From the NCBI GenBank assembly GCA_903861235.1, contig CAIOTP010000185.1, positions 1 through 5,437 on the forward strand: a DNA stretch of 5,437 nt. Direction: 5' to 3'. The notes beneath the pieces were generated by a model. It ran no database searches and was not told where the DNA came from. It worked only from the letters and a program-made list of their open reading frames with translations. Position numbers and translations under genes: made by a program. Within the stretch, counting starts at the first letter, position 1; every line of letters begins with the position of its first letter. Origin of the DNA: an uncultured bacterium. Lineage in GTDB: Bacteria > Planctomycetota > Phycisphaerae > Phycisphaerales > SM1A02. Of the stretch, positions 1-5,437 are shown one piece after another.

Positions 1-1
1 C

Positions 2-421
2 GACGCGGTCAAGCCCAGCGGGGACGTTGCACTGACCCTCGACGTTGCGGCCCCAGCAGACCACGGTGCCGTCTGCGCGGAGCGCGCCGCTGAACTGGTA
101 GCCCGCAGACACCGCCGAGACGTTGGTCGCCTCCGGCGGGATGTCGCACTGTCCGTTGAAGTTGTCGCCCCAGCAGAAGACCTGGCCGTTGAGGTTCACG
201 GCGACCGAATGCCAGTCGCCCGCAGCGACGGCGCGGATCGGCCCCATGCCCGCCGGCACGTTGCCCTGACCCCAATAGTTCCAGCCCCACGACGTCACGC
301 TCGAGTCCGCGCGCAGCGCGACCGTGTGGTCGAGGCCGCAGTCCATCCGCACGATGTTGTTGATCCCCGCCGGGACGTTCGTCTGCCCGAAGTTGTTGCG
401 GCCCCATCCCGTCGCGGTCGG
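2..421 (-). CDS. RCC1-like repeat protein, internal fragment
   Basis: An open minus-strand frame, different from the overlapping rpoD frame, encodes tandem RCC1-like units. Three full 39-residue (117-base) units start with WG at 406, 289 and 172, and a partial fourth starts at 55 and runs off the left edge. The shared pattern is WGxNxxGQxxVPxG, then about 17 residues including a Gly-rich turn, ending ALRADGTV-like. Such repeats form beta-propeller blades; in bacteria they often occur in large exported proteins of unknown role. Units 3 and 4 carry Cys just before WG and again after GQ (CWGxNxxGQC), which would fit disulfides in an exported protein. No start codon, signal peptide or stop is visible. 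The recognisable repeat pattern begins at about 404-415, directly beside the truncated sigma-factor sequence, so this end is probably an artificial or rearranged junction. The family call is fairly sure; the specific function is unknown. Confidence 0.8.
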
Positions 422-1415
422 GATTGCGGGCGGCCTTCTGCAGCATCTTCTGCAGGTCGCCCAGCTTGCGGTGGATGGCCTGAAGCTTCCGCATGAGCGG
501 CTGGATGCGCCCCGTGCGGAGGCAGCACTCCTCCAGCAGCGTGGCCACGCGGCGGCGACGGAGCCGCAGCTCGGTCTTGATCTCGGCCTTGCGCTCGTCG
601 GACACCGAAGGGTTGTCCAGCTGGGCCCACTGCTTGTCGTTGATCTCCACCAGCCGGGCGACGGTCTCCACGTTCACCGGGATGCGCGCCGCGATCTTGT
701 CCTTGGCGTTCACCTCGGCCGTGCTGATGCGCATGGTGCGGTCGAAGGGCAGCTGACCGGCGTGCACCAGCCGCAGCGTCTCCACGGCCTGGCGCGCCAC
801 GTAGTCGCTCTCCAGCGTCATGCGGCGGAAGATCATGCGCGTGGTCTCGATCTTCTTGGCCAGACGGATCTCCTGCTCGCGGGTGAGCAGGGGGATGGTG
901 CCCATCTGGGTCAGGTACATCCGGATGGGGTCGTCGATGCGCTTGGAGCCCTGCTCCGCGAGCGCCTGCTCGACCACCGCCTGGGCCTCCGCATCGTCCA
1001 GGATGTCGTCGTCCAGATCGTCCTCTTCCGGACCTTCCTCGTCGCCCTTCTTGGCCTTGGGCTTGACCGGCTTCACGGGCTTGGGCGCCGGTGCGGGCGC
1101 GATGGCGGCGGTGGAGGCGTGCGAGGCACGCTCCTTCTCACGCTGCTTGCTCTTGGGCAGGTCGCGCTGGAACTTCAGGTTGGTCTGCAGCGGCGCGTAG
1201 AACTTGATCCAGCCGTTGCGTCGCACTTCGCCCTCGTCGACCATCTCCACCCCGAGCTCCTCCAGGAGCATGAACAGCTCGTCGATCCGCTCGGGATCGA
1301 CGAACTCGTCGGGCAGGCAGGTGTTGAGCTCCTCGTAGCAGATCCACTTGCGGCGGCTGCCGACTTCCACGAGTCGCTTCAGGACCTTGTCGAGATCAGT
1401 GGTGACCAGGCTCAC
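9..1415 (-). CDS. rpoD: Primary RNA polymerase sigma factor RpoD, 3'-truncated; ORF tail is out-of-frame RCC1 sequence
   Basis: Sigma factors direct RNA polymerase to promoters. Residues 1-330 (bases 426-1415) look like a genuine RpoD N-terminus. Residues about 8-62 are region 1.1, the DNA-mimicking autoinhibitory domain. An Ala/Pro/Lys-rich linker (98-123) is followed by an acidic stretch (124-145). Region 1.2 lies at about 161-190 (DDPIRMYLTQMGTIPLLTRE). A charged helical non-conserved region follows to about 330. After AARNPD the protein turns into Arg/Gly/Pro-rich nonsense up to a TGA at 9-11, because the DNA there encodes RCC1 repeats in another frame. Regions 2, 3 and 4, which bind core polymerase and the -10 and -35 elements, are missing, so this ORF cannot be a working sigma factor. 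The start is GTG, supported by a GGAG 8 nt upstream. It lies 15 bp after dnaG, the usual macromolecular synthesis operon arrangement. The identity of the N-terminal part is secure; the ORF end is not meaningful. Confidence 0.85.
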   Translation of the reverse strand: MSLVTTDLDKVLKRLVEVGSRRKWICYEELNTCLPDEFVDPERIDELFMLLEELGVEMVDEGEVRRNGWIKFYAPLQTNLKFQRDLPKSKQREKERASHASTAAIAPAPAPKPVKPVKPKAKKGDEEGPEEDDLDDDILDDAEAQAVVEQALAEQGSKRIDDPIRMYLTQMGTIPLLTREQEIRLAKKIETTRMIFRRMTLESDYVARQAVETLRLVHAGQLPFDRTMRISTAEVNAKDKIAARIPVNVETVARLVEINDKQWAQLDNPSVSDERKAEIKTELRLRRRRVATLLEECCLRTGRIQPLMRKLQAIHRKLGDLQKMLQKAARNPDRDGMGPQQLRADERPGGDQQHRADGLRPRPHGRAARGLERDVVGLELLGSGQRAGGHGADPRRRCGRLAFGRREPQRPGLLLGRQLQRTVRHPAGGDQRLGGVCGLPVQRRAPRRRHRGLLGPQRRGSVQRPRWA

Positions 1416-1423
1416 GTGCGGTT

Positions 1424-1429
1424 CTCCAA
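1424..1429 (-). promoter_or_regulatory. Ribosome binding site of rpoD
   Basis: TTGGAG on the minus strand sits 8 nt before the GTG at 1415, inside the 15-bp gap after the dnaG stop. It supports GTG as the rpoD start; the next in-frame Met is about 48 codons further in and would remove most of region 1.1. Confidence 0.65.
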
Positions 1430-1430
1430 T

Positions 1431-3374
1431 TCAGTGGTTATCCGCAGAGGGAAGCCCTGCGGTTGCATTGCGTGCATCGCTTCGAACGGCTCGAGCGATG
1501 GCCCCCGGACGGTGACCCTCCCGGCGTCGGCGCTCGACCAGGGCCACCAGGGTGGTCTGGTCCAGGGCCTTCCCGCGGGGGGGAGGCTGCTCCGCCCCAT
1601 GGCGGAGCTGACGGTCAAGATCGGTCGCGGCCGACTGCAGCGACTGCATGGCATCGGCCGAGACCAGCCTGCGGCTTCCGGTTTCCCAGAGCTCGCCGGC
1701 CAAAAGTTTGATCGTAGGCAGGTCGGTGTCGGCCACGACGTCCTGCACATGGAAGGACTTCCCGGACTCCAGTCGGGCCGCCAGCAGGGTCCAGAGGGTC
1801 CGGTGGTCCGGATGGTCGAAGTGGGACTCCCCGAAGGCTTCGGCCAGCGGAAGGGGGCCCGTGTCCTCCAGGCTCACCCGCGCGCCCTGGCGGTCCTCCA
1901 GGGCCAGCACCATCGCCAGGAAGTTGCGTTCCGCCATGTGTCGCGCACGGTGGCGCGGGCCGGCAGGTTCGGCAGGTGCGGCAGTTTCCTGGGAAACCGG
2001 AGCGGTGCCGACCGCCGCCGCGACAGGCCGCGGACCCGGCACCGAAGCCAGCAGCGTGTCCACCGGCACCTGCACCATCTCCGAGAGCGCATTGAGCACG
2101 AAACGGCGGCGAAGCGGATCGATCGATCGGAAGCCCAGCTCGCCCAGCTTCTGCAGCAGGGCCTGCAGCCGCTGCTGACGCCCGGACATGCTGGCCGCGT
2201 CTCGCAGGTCGGCGCGGAATCGCCGGACCATCCATGCCAGCGCGTCCTCGCCGGACTCGATGGCCGCGTCGAACGCCGCGCGTCCACCTTCGCGCACCAG
2301 CAGTTCGTCCGCGTCGAGGCCGTCGGGCAGCTTGGCGATCCGGACGTCGATGGGCACCGCCAGGAAGGTCTCCACGGCGCGGTCCGCCGCCTTCTCGCCG
2401 GCGGCATCCGGATCGAAGACCAGCGTGATCCGTTCGGCCATGCGCTGCAGGGTCCGGGCATGATCCTTGGTGAGCGAGGTCCCCAGCGTGGCCACCACGT
2501 TGGTGATGCCGTGGGCATGCAGGGCCAGCGCGTCGATGTAGCCCTCGACCACGATCGCGTGCTTGCTCTCGATGATGGCCCGCCGGGCCTGGTGCAGGGC
2601 GTAGAGCGTGCGGCTCTTGGAAAACAGCGGGGATTCAGGGGAATTCAGGTACTTCGGTTCGTCGCCCTCCTTCAGGGCGCGGGCGCCGAAGGCGATGGTG
2701 TGCCCCAGTTCGTCGTGAATGGGGAACATGAGCCGGCCGCGGAATCCGTCGATGGGCCCGCGCTGGCCGGGTCGCACCAGGCCCAGGGCCTCGAAGCTCT
2801 CGCGGTGCATCCGGTCGCCGCCGGTCGCCGCGTGGCTGACCAGACGATCCACATGCTTCACCAGGTGATCCCACCCATCCGGGCTGGCGCCGAGCTGGAA
2901 GGCCTCGACCGCCTCGGCCGGAAGTTCGCGTCCGGCGATGTGCCGTCGGGCCGGTTCGCCCAGCCTCTCGTCGGCCAGACACTTGCGGTAGAACCGGTTG
3001 GCCGCGTCCATGGCCTTGCGGAGCGCCTCGCGGCTGGTGGCGGGATCCCTGGGACCCTGGTCGCGTGATCCCTGCAGCTCCATGCCCACCCGACCGGCCA
3101 GATGCTTGAGCGCCTCGATGAAATCCATCTTGTGGAAGTTCATCACGAAGTCGATCGCGTTGCCCGCAGCCCCGCAGGAGAAGCACTTGTAGAACGCATT
3201 GCCCTTGTGCGTGACCACCGCCATGCTGGGGGTGCGGTCGTCGTGGAAGGGGCACAGGCCCAGATGCTCGCGACCACGCGGCTTCAAGGCGACATGCTCG
3301 CCCACGAGCGCCACCAGATCGGTGGCCTCGAGAACGCGATCGCGATCGCTCAGGTTGCGCGGCGAAGTGGTCAT
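1431..3374 (-). CDS. dnaG: DNA primase DnaG
   Basis: DnaG synthesises the short RNA primers for lagging-strand replication and acts with the replicative helicase DnaB. The protein has 647 residues from the ATG at 3374 (E. coli has 581). An N-terminal CHC2 zinc-binding domain shows Cys41, His44, Cys64 and Cys67 (CPFH and CFSC). The polymerase core carries FRGRLMFPIHDELGHTIAFG at 212-231 and KYLNSPESPLF at 241-251. The TOPRIM metal site follows: VEGYID with Glu278, FDPDAAG with Asp321 and Asp323, and LPDGLDADE at 349-357. Residues about 445-475 are an Ala/Pro-rich linker. The rest is a divergent C-terminal domain, expected to bind helicase. The frame is open upstream to an ATG at 3557, but those 61 extra codons do not resemble primase. 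Starting at 3374 places DRDRVLEATDLVALV at the usual distance before the zinc site. No clear Shine-Dalgarno precedes this ATG. A promoter candidate lies about 300 nt upstream, and rpoD follows after 15 bp. Identity is very sure; the exact start is likely. Confidence 0.96.
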   Translation of the reverse strand: MTTSPRNLSDRDRVLEATDLVALVGEHVALKPRGREHLGLCPFHDDRTPSMAVVTHKGNAFYKCFSCGAAGNAIDFVMNFHKMDFIEALKHLAGRVGMELQGSRDQGPRDPATSREALRKAMDAANRFYRKCLADERLGEPARRHIAGRELPAEAVEAFQLGASPDGWDHLVKHVDRLVSHAATGGDRMHRESFEALGLVRPGQRGPIDGFRGRLMFPIHDELGHTIAFGARALKEGDEPKYLNSPESPLFSKSRTLYALHQARRAIIESKHAIVVEGYIDALALHAHGITNVVATLGTSLTKDHARTLQRMAERITLVFDPDAAGEKAADRAVETFLAVPIDVRIAKLPDGLDADELLVREGGRAAFDAAIESGEDALAWMVRRFRADLRDAASMSGRQQRLQALLQKLGELGFRSIDPLRRRFVLNALSEMVQVPVDTLLASVPGPRPVAAAVGTAPVSQETAAPAEPAGPRHRARHMAERNFLAMVLALEDRQGARVSLEDTGPLPLAEAFGESHFDHPDHRTLWTLLAARLESGKSFHVQDVVADTDLPTIKLLAGELWETGSRRLVSADAMQSLQSAATDLDRQLRHGAEQPPPRGKALDQTTLVALVERRRREGHRPGAIARAVRSDARNATAGLPSADNH

Positions 3375-3436
3375 GGGGCAGGCGAACAACCAGACACGGC
3401 TCCGTCCATGGCAGCCGTCGCGGAACAACCGAACGA

Positions 3437-3462
3437 CCTGGCGAAGCCGCGACTTCGCCGGG
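3437..3462 (-). other. Perfect-register hairpin in the dnaG leader
   Basis: Arms cctggcgaag (3437-3446) and cttcgccggg (3453-3462, plus strand) form a 10-bp stem containing one G-T pair, around a 6-base loop. No T-tract follows on either strand, so it is not an ordinary intrinsic terminator. It lies 62 bases upstream of the dnaG start. It may be an RNA structure affecting translation or stability, or simply chance in GC-rich DNA. Confidence 0.5.
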
Positions 3463-3623
3463 TCATCCACCGCCAGGGCCGCTGGGCCGAGGCGGGGCAC
3501 CGAAGCCCGAAAGAGAGACCGCCCACCCGCTTGCGGGGTGCGACAACCTCCGGGCACATTGGGACCGAAAATCGGGTCCGCAGATCATCGGCCTGTGAGG
3601 TGCTGCTCCTGCATCTGGTTCGT

Positions 3624-3639
3624 GGGTCAACCTTGACCC
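3624..3639. repeat. 16-bp inverted repeat GGGTCAA-N2-TTGACCC
   Basis: Two perfect 7-base half-sites are separated by two bases. The site lies about 35 bp downstream of the inferred dnaG transcription start. Its size and symmetry suit a dimeric regulator's operator; as RNA it would form a 6-bp stem with a 4-base loop. Each strand contains TTGACC, which resembles a -35 box, but no matching -10 follows at a usual distance. I know of no specific regulator to assign to it. Confidence 0.5.
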
Positions 3640-3679
3640 TGAGATGGCGGCGGAGCCTGGCTTGGCCGAAGGACGCGGA

Positions 3680-3707
3680 AATCTACGCCGAACTGAAGGC
3701 CAGTCAA
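3680..3707 (-). promoter_or_regulatory. Sigma-70-type promoter candidate for dnaG-rpoD
   Basis: On the minus strand TTGACT (3702-3707, 5 of 6 to the -35 consensus) is followed after 16 bp by TAGATT (3680-3685, 4 of 6 to the -10 consensus). It starts 13 bp after the T-tract of the rpmB terminator candidate, the expected place for a new transcription unit. Initiation near 3673 would give dnaG a leader of about 300 nt. Confidence 0.5.
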
Positions 3708-3719
3708 TCCAGCAAATTC

Positions 3720-3787
3720 AAAAACGGCCAAGATTGTCGCGTAAAAACCACATCCCACGACAAGTCGTCGCTGATTTCGGCCGTTTT
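3720..3787 (-). terminator. Probable intrinsic terminator of rpmB
   Basis: Reading the minus strand after the rpmB stop, AAAACGGCC (3787-3779) pairs perfectly with GGCCGTTTT (3729-3721), and the tract extends to five Ts ending at 3720. The 49-base interior is itself structured. TTGTCG (3763-3758) can pair with CGACAA (3739-3734), or alternatively within a small hairpin ACGAC-TT-GTCGT (3768-3757). The A-tract, stem and T-tract layout is typical of a terminator that can work in both directions. The long interior is unusual, so efficiency is uncertain. Confidence 0.6.
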
Positions 3788-3804
3788 CGGAACTTGAAGC
3801 GGGC

Positions 3805-4071
3805 TCAGCGAGCCTTGGCGGCCGAGTAGACGGCCTTGCGGCGCACGGGCTTGACCACCAGACCCTGCCGGATCGCACGCACGCTGGCCTTCACCCGGAC
3901 CGGACGACCATCGATCATGGTGGTCACGTTCTGCAGGTTCGGCTTGAAGGTGCGCTTCTTGCAGCTGGTGGTCTTGATGCCCACGCCACCCAGGTACTTG
4001 GCCTTGCCGCGACGCTGGATCACGTTTCCGGAAGAAGTACGGGCACCGGTGAAATGGCAGCGACGAGGCAT
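3805..4071 (-). CDS. rpmB: 50S ribosomal protein L28
   Basis: L28 is a small basic protein of the large ribosomal subunit. The 88-residue product starts MPRRCHFTGARTSSGN, matching the L28 N-terminus (CxxTGxRxxxGN). It continues with KRTFKPNLQ at 39-47, the conserved K/R-x-F-x-PNLQ block, and VRVKASVRAIRQGL at 58-71, matching the conserved strand and helix. Compared with the E. coli protein (78 residues) it has roughly ten extra residues, mostly a Gly/Lys-rich insertion at about 20-38. I recall similar long forms from planctomycetes. Only Cys5 and Cys37 are present, so the four-Cys zinc version is not seen. The ATG has a strong AAGGAG 8 nt upstream. A promoter candidate ends just before it and a terminator candidate follows, so rpmB is probably its own transcription unit. 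Identity is sure. Confidence 0.93.
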   Translation of the reverse strand: MPRRCHFTGARTSSGNVIQRRGKAKYLGGVGIKTTSCKKRTFKPNLQNVTTMIDGRPVRVKASVRAIRQGLVVKPVRRKAVYSAAKAR

Positions 4072-4079
4072 GGGGAAGG

Positions 4080-4085
4080 CTCCTT
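4080..4085 (-). promoter_or_regulatory. Strong ribosome binding site of rpmB
   Basis: AAGGAG on the minus strand, 8 nt before the rpmB ATG at 4071. It is the best Shine-Dalgarno match in the window and contrasts with dnaG, which lacks one. Confidence 0.75.
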
Positions 4086-4099
4086 CTGGCGAGCCGGGC

Positions 4100-4129
4100 A
4101 GTGTAGCCGAAGTCCCGGGCCCTTCGCAA
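4100..4129 (-). promoter_or_regulatory. Promoter candidate for rpmB
   Basis: In the 70-bp gap upstream of rpmB, TTGCGA (4124-4129) and TACACT (4100-4105) are spaced by 18 bp, each matching 4 of 6 consensus bases. Initiation near 4093 would give a short leader of about 22 nt containing the AAGGAG site. Position and spacing are good; sequence match is moderate. Confidence 0.45.
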
Positions 4130-4141
4130 GCCCTTTCCGGG

Positions 4142-4620
4142 TCAGGCTGTGAGCCCCACCAGCCGGAGCAGGCCCTTCAGGGCGTCCGCGTCCGCCGGCC
4201 CGAAGGCACCGATCTGGTGGCTGTCCAGGTCCAGGACCCCCCAGGCCCTTTCAGGGGCCTCCAGGCAGGGCACCACCAACTCGCTGCGGTCCCGGGGGTC
4301 GCAGGCGATGTAGTTGGACCCCAGGTCCACCACATCCCGAACGACCAGGACGCGAGCGGCCAGCAGGGACTGTCCGCAGGCCCCGTGCAGGCCGATGGGG
4401 CTGCAGGCCGGGCGAGGCTCGCGGGCCGCCAGGCGGAGGGCCGCGGGGTCCCCGGGATCACGCTCGTAGAAGCCCAGCCAGCTGACGCCCGTGGGGGCCA
4501 GATGAGGCCAGCACGCCCGAACGAAGGTCTGCATGCGGGTGGCGCGATCCGCCCCCGTGGGCAGGGCGCCTCGAAGTTCGCGCTCCACGCTCGACCACGG
4601 CCGCGCGGCCGCGGCGACGC

Positions 4621-4624
<4 letters not shown>
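4142..4624 (-). CDS. msrC: Free methionine-R-sulfoxide reductase (GAF-domain, fRMsr/MsrC family)
   Basis: Enzymes of this family reduce free methionine-R-sulfoxide to methionine, using thioredoxin-type reductants, as cytosolic oxidative-damage repair. The product has 160 residues, a normal full length made of a single GAF domain. Family landmarks are WLGFY at 49-53, the three cysteines Cys74 (PACSP), Cys83 (GACG, equivalent to the E. coli Cys94 position) and Cys108 (YIACDP), SELVVPC at 114-120 and the LDLDS core strand at 131-135. The first Cys spacing is one residue shorter than I recall for E. coli and yeast (84/94, 91/101); an extra Cys120 lies beside SELVVP. The start is GTG in a GTGA overlap with the clpX stop, with GGGAG 5 nt upstream, so translation is probably coupled to clpX. 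A plain GAF signalling protein is the alternative, but the conserved cysteines argue for the reductase. Confidence 0.85.
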
Positions 4625-5436
<812 letters not shown>

Positions 5437-5437
5437 G

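Larger units (their letters stand above)
3375..3672 (-). other. Long dnaG leader with several short hairpins, no gene seen
   Basis: About 300 bases between the candidate dnaG promoter and the dnaG ATG. No open frame here resembles a known protein, and I found no tRNA, rpsU or recognisable SRP or tmRNA signature. By eye, inverted repeats lie at 3437-3462 (10-bp stem), 3494-3510 (GGGC/GCCC stem around a six-base loop), 3524-3540 (5-bp stem, GCAA-containing loop on the minus strand), 3562-3579 (5-bp stem plus 2 bp with one bulged base) and 3624-3639 (palindrome). An 8-base direct repeat, gaacaacc on the plus strand, occurs at 3384-3391 and 3423-3430. Hairpins arise easily in GC-rich DNA, so a regulatory role is only a possibility. 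Confidence 0.4.

Noticed and set aside
9..425. A genuine novel C-terminal domain fused to the sigma factor
   Set aside because: The tail is the wrong-frame reading of clear RCC1-like repeats, so the Arg/Gly/Pro-rich residues have no independent support.
324..3068. Very long plus-strand open frame opposite dnaG and rpoD (over 900 codons)
   Set aside because: It mirrors two securely identified minus-strand genes, its translation is low-complexity and resembles no protein family, and such antisense frames are common in GC-rich DNA.
3381..3440. Possible LexA/SOS box upstream of dnaG
   Set aside because: GAAC/GTTC elements are present, but as direct rather than inverted repeats, and neither a CTGT-N8-ACAG nor a GAAC-N4-GTTC arrangement is found.
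3375..3557. 61-codon N-terminal extension of DnaG to an ATG at 3557
   Set aside because: The extension has no primase-like sequence and overlaps the hairpin-rich leader; the start at 3374 gives the normal distance to the zinc-binding cysteines.
3541..3660. SRP RNA or tRNA in the rpmB-dnaG gap
   Set aside because: An AGCAGC stretch and a GGTTCG stretch caught the eye, but the SRP apical-loop consensus and a tRNA cloverleaf could not be built around them.
4072..4141. Terminator after the reductase
   Set aside because: Only 3-4 bp stems and no T-tract are found in this gap; the stretch is better explained as the rpmB promoter.

Overview
This window is GC-rich and every recognisable gene reads on the minus strand. 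The order in the direction of transcription (high to low coordinates) is clpX (3' part only), a free methionine-R-sulfoxide reductase (GAF type), rpmB (ribosomal protein L28), dnaG (primase) and rpoD (primary sigma factor, 5' part only). A fragment of an RCC1-like repeat protein then reaches the left edge. The long L28 form, the style of sigma region 1.1, the weak Shine-Dalgarno use at dnaG and the 39-residue RCC1-like repeats all suggest a member of Planctomycetota, perhaps Phycisphaerae. That placement is inferred from remembered family resemblance, not from a search.

Right part (about 4072-5437): the AAA+ unfoldase ClpX enters from the right edge already past its Walker A motif. Its stop codon overlaps the GTG start of the methionine sulfoxide reductase (GTGA overlap), so the two look translationally coupled. 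A compact promoter and a strong Shine-Dalgarno sequence then precede rpmB.

Middle (3375-3804): this 430-base stretch has no convincing gene. It holds a probable terminator for rpmB, then a sigma-70-like promoter, then a leader of about 300 nt rich in short hairpins. The leader includes a 16-bp inverted repeat and ends at dnaG, which has no clear Shine-Dalgarno sequence.

Left part (1-3374): dnaG and rpoD lie 15 bp apart, the core of the classical macromolecular synthesis operon, but no rpsU is visible upstream. The rpoD reading frame is normal through region 1.2 and part of the non-conserved region. Near 405-428 the underlying sequence switches, in a different frame, to RCC1-like repeats (WGxNxxGQ). 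Sigma regions 2 to 4 are absent. An intact primary sigma factor is essential, so an assembly chimera or a contig-end misjoin is the most likely explanation; a real rearrangement is the alternative.

Most of the window is conserved housekeeping content (replication initiation, transcription initiation, translation, protein quality control). I do not see a new biological system. The points worth a second look are the rpoD/RCC1 junction, the structured dnaG leader with its palindrome, and the clpX-reductase coupling.
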